DNA from: a bacterium
Lineage (GTDB): Bacteria > Hinthialibacterota > Hinthialibacteria > H5-UNCL2
DNA: 64,000 nt
Assembly: GCA_015075175.1 (NCBI GenBank)
Contig: JABTUV010000007.1
Span: forward strand, 174,122 to 238,121
Direction: 5' to 3'
The position numbers and the translations under genes are program-made. The notes beneath the pieces were generated by a model. The model did no database searches and was not told the DNA's origin. It worked only from the letters and a program-made list of their open reading frames with translations. Positions 1 through 8,633 of this stretch are shown piece by piece (position 1 is the first letter of the stretch; the number at the start of each line of letters is the position of its first letter).

Positions 1-42
1 CTCCAGAGTCCCGCGCTCAAGGCGGCCTTCTCGCGTCCACGC

Positions 43-125
43 CGTCCTCTCGATACGCGGCCCGTAGTCACAGCTCGAATCCATGCGCACAGCTCGTCGG
101 GCCGCTACTCGAGGACTCGGTTCTT
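43..125. repeat. Dispersed repeat C, copy 1
   Basis: Begins CCGTCCTCTCGATACGCGG and ends GGGCCGCTACT-x-GAGGACTCGG followed by a T-rich run. The GCGGCCC and GGGCCGC parts can pair across a variable middle. Related copies lie at about 26281-26370, 27508-27600, 57557-57645, and one inverted at 27696-27770. Confidence 0.75.
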
Positions 126-157
126 CTTTCTTACGCAACTCTGCCAGGGTCCATTTC

Positions 158-233
158 GGGGAGCAGTCGCCAATTTTCCCGGAAAGTGATCGCTCCATGC
201 GTGGGAATTACTCGGACAATTGGTGACTGTCCC
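158..233. repeat. Imperfect palindromic repeat D (REP/RAYT-like)
   Basis: The left arm contains GGGAGCAGTCGCCAATTTTCC and the right arm is the inverse, GGACAATTGGTGACTGTCCC, with mismatches. The core GGGACAGTCxCCAATTT is the type of palindrome associated in other bacteria with REP-associated tyrosine transposases (RAYTs); that link is inference, as no transposase gene is in the window. The right arm overlaps the 3' end of mutM and supplies its last codons and stop. Confidence 0.65.
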
Positions 234-1062
234 TTGCGGTAGCGAGCCGTTGGCAGCGGGGGCAGAAGGTGGTACCGCGCTGGGCGACGATCGCGCGCGC
301 CAGCGTCCGGCCGCAGCGCGGGCAGGGCCGGCCCGCCCTGCCGTACACGCGATGTTCATTCTGAAAGTACCCGGGCGCGCCCAGGTGGTCCACGAAGTCC
401 GAAATACTGGAGCCGCCGAAGGCAATCGCCCGCTCCAGAACGGCCAGGAGCGCGCCGTGCAGCGCGACCAGCCGTGGCCGTTTCAGCATGTCGGCACGCG
501 CCAGGGGATGGATGCGCGCCGCCCACAGCGACTCATCGGCGTAGATGTTGCCCAGTCCACCGACTACGGAGTGATTGAGCAGGACCGCCTTGATGGGAGC
601 GTGACGGGCGCGGATGCGTTCGGCGAACTCCGGCGCAGGCATCTGGAACGGGTCGGGTGCGACCCGCACCAGGCGCGGGTGGCCGGCCTCGCGCGCGGTG
701 GAAAAGAGGTCCATGCCGCCGAAGCGGCGCGGATCGCGGAGGCGCAGCTCCAGCGGCAGGCCCGCCAGTCCCGCCCGGAAGTGGGTATGTGGGGCCGGCG
801 GCTCGGCTTCGTCCGCCAACCACAAGCGCCCCGTCATGCCCAGATGCACGAGCAGCGTGAGACCACCGGAGAGACGCAGCAGCAGGTACTTGCCGCGCCG
901 TACGACCGCTGCGGCTCTCCGGCCTTCCAGCTTGTTTTCAAAGTCGGGAATGCGCCGCCACAGAACGTCGCGGCGCAAGAGGCGAACGTTCTCCAGCACG
1001 TGACCGACCAAGCGCGCCCGCAATCCCCGCGCGATGACTTCCACTTCCGGCAGTTCAGGCAT
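208..1062 (-). CDS. mutM: Formamidopyrimidine-DNA glycosylase (Fpg/MutM)
   Basis: Base-excision repair enzyme that removes 8-oxoguanine and other oxidised purines and nicks the abasic site. The protein (284 aa) starts MPELPEVEV, giving the catalytic N-terminal proline (after Met removal) and Glu3. A conserved lysine lies in RRGKYLLLRL, and the C-terminal zinc finger shows CPRCGR and CPRCQR pairs. The start is fixed by the family-invariant MPELPEVE; the open frame continues upstream but has no homology there. Oddity: after the zinc finger, where the family normally stops, the last residues (RDSHQLSE) are encoded by the right arm of a palindromic repeat that also gives the stop codon. Divergent from the FMN reductase gene at 1175. 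Confidence 0.95.
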   Translation of the reverse strand: MPELPEVEVIARGLRARLVGHVLENVRLLRRDVLWRRIPDFENKLEGRRAAAVVRRGKYLLLRLSGGLTLLVHLGMTGRLWLADEAEPPAPHTHFRAGLAGLPLELRLRDPRRFGGMDLFSTAREAGHPRLVRVAPDPFQMPAPEFAERIRARHAPIKAVLLNHSVVGGLGNIYADESLWAARIHPLARADMLKRPRLVALHGALLAVLERAIAFGGSSISDFVDHLGAPGYFQNEHRVYGRAGRPCPRCGRTLARAIVAQRGTTFCPRCQRLATARDSHQLSE

Positions 1063-1174
1063 CCCCGGCGCCTCCCTTCCGGCCGTCAGTGTCAAGCCGG
1101 CGAAGGCCCGTGTCAACCGGTGGACAAGCTTCCGGCGGTTTGTTAATCTGAGATACATCCGAGGGAAGGCAACC

Positions 1175-1771
1175 GTGGGCAAGACGCGGATTCTGGCGGT
1201 GAACGGGAGCATGCGCGAGGCCTGCCACACGATCGAGCTGGCGCGCATCGCCATGGCCGCCGCCGAGGAAGCGGGCGCGGAAGTGCAACTTCTGGATTTG
1301 CGCGAAGTCGGCCTGCCCATGTACGAAGCGCACTTGGATTACGAGGACCAGCCCGCCGTGCAGCGAGTCGTCGAGACGGCTCGCTGGGCGGACGGATTCC
1401 TCGTGGGCAGTCCCGAGTATCACGGCAGCATGTCCGGCGCGCTCAAGAACTGGTTCGACCATCTTTACCATGAGCTGGCGGGCAAGTTGTTCGGCTTCTT
1501 CGCAGCGACGGGCGGCTCGCAGGGCGTTTCGGCGGTCGAGCACATGCGCGCCTCGGCGCACTACTGCCACGGCTGGGTGTTGCCCTATCTTGCGGCGGCG
1601 CGCGAGGCCGACTTCGACCATCACGACCACCTGACCAACGCCAAGGTCATCGACCGCCTGCGGCGCCTGGGGCGGGACGTAGCGGTTTATGCGCCGCTCC
1701 TGCGAAGGCAGTTTCTTGCCGACGTGGACGTGGCCGGCAGCTTCGCCCAGTGGCACCGCGGGAAGGTGTGA
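1175..1771 (+). CDS. NADPH-dependent FMN reductase family protein
   Basis: Flavodoxin-like protein of 198 aa that probably uses NAD(P)H to reduce FMN or other electron acceptors such as quinones or chromate. The phosphate-binding loop appears as AVNGSMREACHT near the N terminus. The second flavin-contact motif is GSPEYHGSMSGALKNWFDHL at about residues 78-97, typical of the NADPH_dep_FMN_red (ArsH/YieF-like) fold. The GTG at 1175 was chosen because it follows a GAGGGAAGG ribosome site and begins directly at the first beta strand. Substrate cannot be deduced. It is followed 12 bases later by a palindromic repeat. Confidence 0.85.
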   Translation: MGKTRILAVNGSMREACHTIELARIAMAAAEEAGAEVQLLDLREVGLPMYEAHLDYEDQPAVQRVVETARWADGFLVGSPEYHGSMSGALKNWFDHLYHELAGKLFGFFAATGGSQGVSAVEHMRASAHYCHGWVLPYLAAAREADFDHHDHLTNAKVIDRLRRLGRDVAVYAPLLRRQFLADVDVAGSFAQWHRGKV

Positions 1772-1782
1772 GGGAAGCGGGG

Positions 1783-1859
1783 AGGGACAGCCACCCATTT
1801 CCGAAGAAGGTCTTTCCGCTCTCTCGCGAGTCTTCCGCCGGAAATGGTTGACTGTCCCT
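1783..1859. repeat. Palindromic repeat D, copy 2
   Basis: 21-nt arms at 1783-1803 and 1839-1859, inverted with two mismatches, beginning AGGGACAGCCACCCATTTCC and ending GAAATGGTTGACTGTCCCT. Same family as 158-233. Lies between the FMN reductase stop and the next gene. Confidence 0.75.
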
Positions 1860-1909
1860 CTCGCCTTGTTTGGGTTATACTGCGGCAGAACCCCACAAGG
1901 ACGGCGAAC

Positions 1910-2560
1910 ATGACCCCTTCCACGGGCTGGAGGCGACGGCGGCGGTACCTGGTCGACCGCGACTTTCAACTACGCTTTTTTCTCACCCGCTGGCTGCTGG
2001 CCGTCGCCATCTCGTCGCTGGTCGTGGCCGTATCCACGCTTTATCTGTACGTGTTCGTCTACGCCGCCAACCGGGTGCAAACGCAATGGTCCGAACATCT
2101 CGCGTATTTCGTGCCGGTTCCGCTGTTTCTCCTGGTGGTCTTGCTGGTGCGATGGGCGATCCGGATTTCGCACCACGTGTCGGGTTCGATGCAGCGGGTG
2201 CGGGAGGAGATGCGGCGGGCGGAAGCCGGCGACCTGTCGGTGCGGGTGCGATTGCGGCGCAAGGATCAACTGGATGCGGTCGCGCGCATGTTGAACCAAT
2301 TGTTGGCGGGATTGGAGGCGAAAGTAGCCCAGGATCGCCGGCGCGCCCGACGCCTGGAAACGGTGGTTGAGGGAATCTCGCGGCTGGCGGAGGACCTGCC
2401 TACCGAGTCGCCGCAACGCGACGGCATCCGGGAACGCCTGGAGATGCTGCGCCTGGAACTGCCGCGCATGACTGAGGGCTTCACGCTTGCGGCGGATGCA
2501 CAAGACCGGCTTGGCGACACCCCGGACGGGTCAGTGAGCGGCTCCGTGGGGGGACCTTAA
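1910..2560 (+). CDS. HAMP-domain membrane protein without output domain
   Basis: 216-aa inner-membrane protein. Two membrane segments are visible: about residues 22-47 (FFLTRWLLAVAISSLVVAVS and on) and 66-86 (FVPVPLFLLVVLLVRWAI). They are followed by a HAMP-type linker (residues about 88-140, with RAEAGDLSVRVRLRRKDQLD) and a coiled-coil tail to the end. The HAMP signature fits signal-transducing membrane proteins, but no kinase, cyclase or methyl-acceptor domain follows, so it may relay a signal to a partner or be structural. The ATG at 1910 has an AAGGA site upstream. The last 20 residues are Ser/Gly rich. Confidence 0.75.
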   Translation: MTPSTGWRRRRRYLVDRDFQLRFFLTRWLLAVAISSLVVAVSTLYLYVFVYAANRVQTQWSEHLAYFVPVPLFLLVVLLVRWAIRISHHVSGSMQRVREEMRRAEAGDLSVRVRLRRKDQLDAVARMLNQLLAGLEAKVAQDRRRARRLETVVEGISRLAEDLPTESPQRDGIRERLEMLRLELPRMTEGFTLAADAQDRLGDTPDGSVSGSVGGP

Positions 2561-3007
2561 CTCGTTACCGTCACTGGACATACCTGTCGAAACGTGAGAC
2601 CAAACCGGGTGGCCAGGACGACCCTTTACAGGCAAAGCCTCATTAGATAGATAACGTCTCCGTTCAAAGTATTACCGGTTTTGACCAACCGTTATACGGC
2701 AACTATTGGTCAATTTCGGCAATAGTTAATCTTGTGAAGTTGTCGAACCGAGTGCAGGAGACTCGTAGAACGAGATCAACTGTCTGATATTTCTATAGTT
2801 GCATAATTTTTGAGATGAATTCTTATCGTCACTCGTGTTGGCTCGGTTATTGCTTAACCCAGAGGCAACGAAGCAGAATTTACTTCCTGCTGAATGGAAT
2901 CCTTGGGTGTTGAACGCAGGCGAGCGCAGGTGGTAGGCACATTTCCTCGACCTAGCCTGGCCGCCAGTGGTGCGCCGGAAGGTGAGACTCTAGGGTTGAA
3001 AGGGACA
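2561..3007. other. AT-rich intergenic region
   Basis: About 450 bases without a convincing gene. The part from roughly 2640 to 2890 is clearly richer in A and T than anything nearby. It holds a perfect 8-base inverted repeat, TTGACCAA at 2681-2688 and TTGGTCAA at 2706-2713, which could be an operator or part of a promoter for the downstream glycan cluster. No tRNA or recognised riboswitch fold was found by eye. Confidence 0.5.
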
Positions 3008-3892
3008 ATGAACGAGATGCAAACCAGGTCGTATGGTCAGATAGAAACCATCAGCCTCGTAATCCCGTTTTACAACGAGGAGAAGTGCATCCCAGCGCTG
3101 CAGGAGCGGCTTCTGCCGGTGTTGGGGGAGTTGCGGCAGCGGGGCAAGGTGCAACTGGTGCTGGTGGATGACGGCAGCACCGACTCGACGCTGGCGTGCC
3201 TGCGGGAGCGCTTCGGCGCCCTGCCGGGGATCGAGACGACGCTGGTGGAGCATGGCGCCAATCGCGGCCTGGGCGCGGCGATGGGAACCGGCTTCGGGTA
3301 CTGCAAGGGCGACGTGATTTGCACCATGGACAGCGATTGCACCTACGCGCCGGAGGAGCTGCCGCGCATGGTGGACCTTCTGGTCAAGCTGGACGCGGAC
3401 GTGGTGACGGGATCGCCGTATCATCCCGAGGGCGGAGTGGAAGGGGTGCAGAAGTGGCGGCTGCTCCTGTCGCGGGGCGCCAGCGCGGTCTACGCGCGCC
3501 TGGTTCCGGCCCGGCTTTACTGCTATACGAGCTTTTTCCGCGTGTATCGGCGGGAGTGGGCGCATTCGACGTTTTTCACCTCGGGCGGGTTTCTGGGCGT
3601 GACGGAGATCATGATCGCGGCGGCCTACGGGGGCGCGCGCATCCTCGAGTATCCGGTGCGATTGGGCCCTCGCGCGCACGGCGAGTCGAAGATGAAGGTC
3701 GCGCGTGTGATGCTGGCGCACGTGCGCCTGATGGCGATCGTGGCGCTGTTCAACCTGGGGACCAAACTGCTGTCGCCGGCGCGCCCCAAAGCGCCCGCGC
3801 CCGATCCCTTCCAGGAGCAGCTCTACAAGGAACGCATCATGCTGGACAACCTGAATGCCATCGGGACCCGCAGCGTGCTGGGCCGGGCCTAG
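3008..3892 (+). CDS. Family 2 glycosyltransferase
   Basis: 294-aa GT-A fold transferase (DPM1/DPG-synthase-like), probably moving a sugar onto a lipid carrier or growing surface glycan. SLVIPFYNEEKC opens the Rossmann-like fold, LVDDGSTDST is the nucleotide-binding strand, and CTMDSDCTYAPEELPRM contains the DxD-like metal site. The C-terminal part ends in a helix but shows only a weak membrane segment (VRLMAIVALFNLG). The ATG at 3008 follows GAAAGGGA; an upstream in-frame extension to 2894 lacks homology and a ribosome site. First gene of the 3.0-9.6 kb glycan cluster. The acceptor cannot be read from sequence. Confidence 0.88.
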   Translation: MNEMQTRSYGQIETISLVIPFYNEEKCIPALQERLLPVLGELRQRGKVQLVLVDDGSTDSTLACLRERFGALPGIETTLVEHGANRGLGAAMGTGFGYCKGDVICTMDSDCTYAPEELPRMVDLLVKLDADVVTGSPYHPEGGVEGVQKWRLLLSRGASAVYARLVPARLYCYTSFFRVYRREWAHSTFFTSGGFLGVTEIMIAAAYGGARILEYPVRLGPRAHGESKMKVARVMLAHVRLMAIVALFNLGTKLLSPARPKAPAPDPFQEQLYKERIMLDNLNAIGTRSVLGRA

Positions 3893-4084
3893 CGTGGGAC
3901 GATTCGGGGCCGGTGTCTTCCGTTTCCCATCCGTCGGATTCAGCCGGTATTTCCTGCAACATTTTTCGGGGGCTTGGACGATAATTGGGGGCGGCGACAA
4001 GGAGAACGCGGCCTTGGGTCGCGCGGTCCCCGACTCGCCGCCGCCTGTATTATAACTATCATTGAAGTGAGGAGAACCCTGAAC

Positions 4085-5320
4085 ATGGTCGACACGGCCA
4101 ACCGAACGACAATGCGCGCGCCCCAGCGACGCCAATATCAGCAGCGGCGCAACTTCGGAGGAACGAAGAGATCGCTCAGCCTCGCGCGTGATCGCGTCCG
4201 GCGTGCTCAATTGCACCAAGGGCAGGCGGTGCGGCAATTCGAGGCGGAGTTCAGTCGGCGATACGGCGTGCACTACACCCGCACCGTGACCTCGGCGCGG
4301 CAGCGGTCCACCGCCATCGCCGCCATCGATCCCGAGCCTGGAGACGAAGATCGTCACCACCCCCATCACCGACATGGGGGCGATCACGCCCATCATTTAC
4401 CAGACGGCGATTCCGGTGTTCGCGGACGTGGACCCGCTGACCTACAACGTGACGGCGGAGACGATCGCGCCGCGCATTACCCCCCGCACGCGGGCCATCA
4501 TTGTCACGCACCTTTTCGGCAACATGTGCGACATGGACCCGATCATGGCGCTGGCCAAGAAGCACAACCTGCCCGTGATCGAGGACGCGGCGCAGGCCTT
4601 TTCGCCAGATACAAGGGCCGTCAGGCCGGAACCATCAACGACATCCGGCGCATTCAGCCTACCAGCAGAGGCAAGCACATGACCATCGGCGAGGGCAGGT
4701 TCGTCCCGCCTGGACGACCGCTACAGCCGGCGCATGACGCTCTTCATCGACAAGGCCTGGGGTTACGGCGATGCGAACCCGGACCACTACTTCCTGGCGC
4801 CCAATTACCGCATGACGGAGCTGCGGGAGCGGTTGCGCTGGCGCAGGCTGCGACAAGGTGGAGGCCGTGGTGGCGGCGCGTGTGCACCGCCGCCATGATG
4901 GACCAGCTGATCGCGGGCCTTTCCGGCGTGGAAGCGCCCAGGGTCACTCCCGACTCCAAACACGTCTACTGGAAGTACTGCCTGCGCATCGATCCCGAGC
5001 GGATCGAGGGCGGGGTGGACCGGTTTGCGAAGGAGTTGAAGGCGCGTGGCATCTTCTCCGCCCCGCGCTACATCCAGAAGCCCGCCTTCATGTGCCAGGT
5101 GCTGCGGGACCGGGTGACGTTCGGCAAGAGCAGGTTCCCCTTCGAGGGACCGCATCGGGCGGGGCTGCCGCCGGTCGAGTATCGCTTGGAGGAGTATCCG
5201 GGCGCGGTCGAGGCGCTGTCGCGCGTGTGCGTGTTGCCCTGGAACGAGTTTTACAGCGACGACGACGTGCGGTTCATCGCCGACGCGGTCATCGAAGTCG
5301 CCGAACTGTTGAGGAAATAG
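4085..5320 (+). pseudogene. DegT/DnrJ/EryC1 sugar aminotransferase, frame-disrupted
   Basis: PLP-dependent aminotransferase acting on nucleotide 3- or 4-keto-sugars. Pieces in different frames add up to one enzyme: an N-terminal segment (FEAEFSRRYGVHYTRTVTSA), a middle segment from 4374 (PVFADVDPLTYNVTAETI; VIEDAAQAF with the PLP-pyridine Asp), and a C-terminal segment ending ALSRVCVLPWNEFYSDDDVRF. The region of the PLP lysine (about 4600-4720) is scrambled. The ATG at 4085 follows GAGGAG. Several single-base losses explain the breaks, so a working gene in the organism is likely. The next genes encode a Gfo/Idh dehydrogenase and an acetyltransferase, which together match the WbpB-WbpE-WbpD logic for 3-acetamido sugars. 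Confidence 0.8.
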
Positions 5321-5328
5321 ATCGAGGC

Positions 5329-5458
5329 TGTCACTTCGACCGACGCTGTCATTTCGACCGAAGGGAGAAATCTTGCAGTATTCGCCGGACGTGCCGGAGG
5401 TGGGAGGGAAGATTTCTCCCTTCGGTCGAAATGACAATTGCGCCGGTCGAAATGACAA
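5329..5458. repeat. Palindromic repeat B with perfect 26-base arms
   Basis: Arms at 5347-5372 and 5411-5436 are exact inverse copies beginning TGTCATTTCGACCGAAGG and ending in GAGAAATC. Degenerate extra half-units flank it on both sides. Other copies are at 42048-42442, 46489-46558 and 48123-48211. It separates the aminotransferase from the dehydrogenase gene. Confidence 0.9.
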
Positions 5459-5484
5459 TCGAAATTGTTAACGTGGAGGAGAGC

Positions 5485-6513
5485 ATGACAACGGGCGCAA
5501 AACCATTCAAGTTCGGGCTGGTGGGATGCGGGCGGATCAGCCAGACCTACGTGCAGGCGATCAAGACCATACCCAACGCGGCGCTGTACGCGGTGATGGA
5601 TGTGCGCGCGGAGGCGGCCCGCTCGGCGGCGGAGGCCGCCGACTGCGCGGCCTTCACCGACGTGGAGTCGTTCGCGCGCAACTCCGGCGTGGACGCCGCC
5701 ATCATCTGCTCGCCCCCGCGCGACCATCGCGAAACCGCCTGCCGGTTGATGGATGAAGGCATGCACATCCTGTGCGAAAAGCCCATCGCCATCAACCGCG
5801 CCGACGTCGAGGCCATGGCCGCCAAGGCCATCGAGCGCGACCGCTTCCTCATGATGGCCTCCAAGTTCCGCTACGTCGAGGACATCATCCGCGCCAAGGC
5901 CATCATCGCCTCGGGGATGCTGGGCGAAATCCAGTTCTACGAAAACCGCTTCTGCTCCAAGGTCAACATGCTGGGACGCTGGAACTCCGATCCGGAGGTG
6001 GCCGGCGGCGGCGTCCTGATCGACAACGGCACCCACTCGGTGGACATCGTGCGCTATCTTCTGGGTCCGGTGGAGCGCGTCTTCGCCCACGACGGCCGCC
6101 GCGTGGCCGGCCTGCCCGTCGAGGACACCGCCCAGCTCAATTTCGCCACCGAGTCCAACATCATGGGTAATATCTATCTGTCGTGGACCGTGCACATCGA
6201 CCAGGGCGGCTACATCAACGTCTTCGGCACCGACGGCGCGCTTTCGGTCGGTTGGCAGGAGTCCAAGTACCAGCACAACGGCCATCCCGAGTGGGTCCGC
6301 TTCGGCGTGGGCTACAACAAGATCGACGCCTTCCGCAGCCAGGTAGTCAACTTCATCGACTCGATTCGCGGCGCGGAGCAGCCCGTCATCACCATGCAGG
6401 ACGCCATCTGTTCGGTGGAAGTGATCGAGGCGGCCTACAAGTCGATGCACCTGCGCAACTGGGTGGTGGTGGAGAAGCAGTCCTCCAGTCCGCAGCTGGC
6501 GGTCGCGTCATGA
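5485..6513 (+). CDS. Gfo/Idh/MocA family oxidoreductase
   Basis: 342-aa NAD(P)-dependent sugar dehydrogenase. The N-terminal Rossmann fold shows FGLVGCGRISQTYVQAI. CEKPIAINRADVEAM carries the family's conserved Glu-Lys-Pro, and GGGVLIDNGTHSVDIVRYLL carries the conserved Asp and His of the active site. The C-terminal half has the alpha/beta GFO domain. Start at ATG 5485 after GGAGGA. Stop overlaps the next start (ATGA), so it is translationally coupled to the acetyltransferase. With the aminotransferase upstream, it may oxidise the 3-hydroxyl of a UDP-sugar (WbpB/WlbA-like role); this rests on gene order, not on residues unique to that subfamily. Confidence 0.88.
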   Translation: MTTGAKPFKFGLVGCGRISQTYVQAIKTIPNAALYAVMDVRAEAARSAAEAADCAAFTDVESFARNSGVDAAIICSPPRDHRETACRLMDEGMHILCEKPIAINRADVEAMAAKAIERDRFLMMASKFRYVEDIIRAKAIIASGMLGEIQFYENRFCSKVNMLGRWNSDPEVAGGGVLIDNGTHSVDIVRYLLGPVERVFAHDGRRVAGLPVEDTAQLNFATESNIMGNIYLSWTVHIDQGGYINVFGTDGALSVGWQESKYQHNGHPEWVRFGVGYNKIDAFRSQVVNFIDSIRGAEQPVITMQDAICSVEVIEAAYKSMHLRNWVVVEKQSSSPQLAVAS

Positions 6514-7121
6514 GGCGCATCCACCCCACGGCGATCATCGAGGAGGGGGTGGAAGTCGGCGAGCATTCCAGCGTGTGGGACAACGTCCACATCCGCCGCA
6601 ATGCGCGCCTGGGCCATCACACGTCGGTGGGCGAGAAAAGCTACATCGCCTACGACGTGGAGATCGGGAATTACGTCAAGATCAACGCCTTCGTGTACAT
6701 CTGCGCGGGGGTGACGATCGAGGACATGTGCATGATCTCGGCGGGAACGGTCTTCACCAACGACCGTTTCCCGCGGGCCATGAACCGGGAGCTCTCGGAC
6801 CTGGAGACGTCGGACCCGACGGAGGAGACGCTTTCGACGCGGGTGCGGCGGGGCTGCACCATCGGCGCGCAGGCGACCATCGGGCCGGGCCTCGTTTTGG
6901 GCGAGTTCTCGATGATCGGCATGGGCGCCGTGGTGACGAAGGACGTGCCGACGCAGGCCCTGGTGATCGGCAATCCGGCGCGCGTGGTCGGTTACGTCTG
7001 CCTGTGCGGGCCGCGGTTGGTTGCGCTGGATGCGGCGCCGGCGGCCGGGACGGAAGTCGTCTGCCACCGCTGCGGGCGGCACTACAGCTGGACCGGCCAA
7101 GGACTCGACCTGCTCGGGTAG
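6510..7121 (+). CDS. Hexapeptide-repeat N-acetyltransferase with zinc-ribbon-like tail
   Basis: 203-aa left-handed beta-helix acyltransferase. Hexapeptide turns run from about residue 4 to 155 (IHPTAIIEEGVEVGEHSSVW, IGNYVKINAFVYICAGVTIE, GLVLGEFSMIGMGAVVTKDV). This pattern is typical of WbpD/WlbB-type acetyl-CoA:amino-sugar transferases. Starts at the ATG overlapping the upstream stop. Oddity: after the helix, the C terminus has CLCGPRL and CHRCGRHYSW, a CxC plus CxxC arrangement that could bind zinc; such tails occur in some sugar acetyltransferases of this type. Likely acetylates the amino sugar made by the two preceding enzymes. Confidence 0.88.
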   Translation: MRRIHPTAIIEEGVEVGEHSSVWDNVHIRRNARLGHHTSVGEKSYIAYDVEIGNYVKINAFVYICAGVTIEDMCMISAGTVFTNDRFPRAMNRELSDLETSDPTEETLSTRVRRGCTIGAQATIGPGLVLGEFSMIGMGAVVTKDVPTQALVIGNPARVVGYVCLCGPRLVALDAAPAAGTEVVCHRCGRHYSWTGQGLDLLG

Positions 7122-7171
7122 GCTGGGGCCTTGCGCGTCAGGCCGAAGCCTGGACTCCATGAGGAAGGCGC

Positions 7172-8622
7172 ATGAAGGTCGGCATCATCGGCGGCGGGAC
7201 CATGGGGCTGGCGCTGGCCCACCGGCTGGCGCGGCAGGGTTGTGCCGTCACGGTGCTCGAGGCGGCGCCGCAAGTGGGCGGCCTGGCGACCTGGTTCGAC
7301 TACGGCGACTTCGTCTGGGACAAGTTCTACCACGTCATCTGCCGGAGCGACTCGCACCTGCTGGGCCTCATCGACGAACTGGGCATCGGCGACAAGGTGA
7401 AGTGGAGCCACACGCGGACGGGCTTTCTGTGGCGAGGGAAGGTGGGGTCAGCGCCTATTTTTCCGCCGCATCCCACCGAACGCAGAAACCCCCGGGAAAA
7501 ATAGGCGCTGACCCTAATTTTCGCCAGTTGTCCATGAGCAGCCACTGGGAGTTCCTGACCTTTCCGGCGCTGAATCTTTACGAGAAGATGCGGCTGGCGG
7601 GGGGGATACTCTACTGCCAGCGCGTGCATGACCCGAGCCGGCTGGAGAAAATGCGGGCGACCGACTGGCTGCGGCGCGTGTTCGGCAACGGCGTGTATCG
7701 GACCATCTGGGAGCCGCTGCTGGAATCCAAGTACGGCGCGCTGAAAGACGAGATGCCGGCTACCATCATGTGGGCGACCATCCGCCGCTATTACGGCACG
7801 CGAGAGAAAGGCGGGGGCCGCGAGAGTCTGGGGTGTCTCTCCGGCGGACTGCGGACGTTGTACGCGGCGTTGGAGCGCTCGATCACCGGCCACGGCGGCG
7901 TGATCCACTGCCGCGCGCCGGTCACGGCCATCGACGACTCGGGACCGTCCATCGCGGTGGTGACGCCGAAGGAGACGCTGCAATTCGACCGCGTCATCAG
8001 CACGCTGCCGACGGCACTGTTGGCGCGCATCGCACCGGGTGTGGCGGGCCTCGCGGGCGAGCCGGGACCGCGCCCGCGCTTTCTGGGCGTGGTCTGTCTC
8101 TCCATGGTCCTCGCCCGTTCCCTGTCGCCCTATTACGTGCTGAACCTGATCGAACGAGGCTTTCCCTTCACCGGCGTGATCGAGGTTTCCAACCTGACCG
8201 GTCCGGAGGAGCTGGGGGGGCGACATCTGGTCATGCTGCCGCGCTACGAGCTGCCCGACTCGCCGCTCTTCGACGAACCGGCCGAGTCGATCGCGGCGCG
8301 CTTCCTTTCGGCCTGCCGGGCCGTCTGGCCGGACATCGACGACAATCTGGTGCGGCATTTCGTGCACCGCGAGCGGATGGTGCAAGCCATGTGGATCGAC
8401 GGGCCGCCCCCGCCGGTGCAGCGCCCCGCGCTCTCGTTGGACGGGCGCATCTGGAGCGTGAACGCCGAACTGGCGGGACGGGATACGCTCAACAACAACG
8501 CCATCGTGCGCGTGGCGGGCGAAGCCGCCGCCGAGTGGCTCGACTTCCACCACGCCGGCGGCGCCGACGTCATCCCCATCTCCAGCCGGCGCGCCATCCC
8601 CGACTCGGCCTTCGTTTCGTGA
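7172..8622 (+). pseudogene. FAD-dependent amine-oxidase-like oxidoreductase, split by an 83-base insertion
   Basis: Flavoprotein of the protoporphyrinogen-oxidase/amine-oxidase class often found in polysaccharide clusters. The N-terminal piece (7172-7441) has the FAD-binding GxGxxG as IIGGGTMGLALAHRLARQG and the following acidic LEAAPQVGGL. The rest resumes at about 7525 (LSMSSHWEFLTFPALNLYEK) and runs in another frame to the stop at 8622. The two parts join smoothly once the 83 bases between them, a 20-base-arm palindrome, are removed. Unlike other broken genes here this is a true insertion, not a missing base. Substrate unknown; neighbours suggest a glycan or polyprenyl-linked sugar. Confidence 0.82.
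7442..7524. mobile_element. REP-like palindrome inserted in a coding sequence
   Basis: Perfect 20-base arms GGGTCAGCGCCTATTTTTCC (7445-7464) and its inverse (7495-7514), with a 30-base loop and short flanks. The length of 83 is not a multiple of three, so it shifts the frame of the FAD oxidoreductase. GGGGTCAG-type palindromes resemble REP sequences mobilised by RAYT transposases in other genomes; the enzyme is not in this window. Confidence 0.8.
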
Positions 8623-8633
8623 GCGGCGCCGCC

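Noticed and set aside
1..42. Possible gene end at the left border
   Set aside because: Only 42 bases before the first repeat; no frame can be supported.
2561..3007. GEMM-type riboswitch suggested by GGCAAAGCC
   Set aside because: Only a six-base likeness; the receptor loop and paired stems of the class cannot be built.
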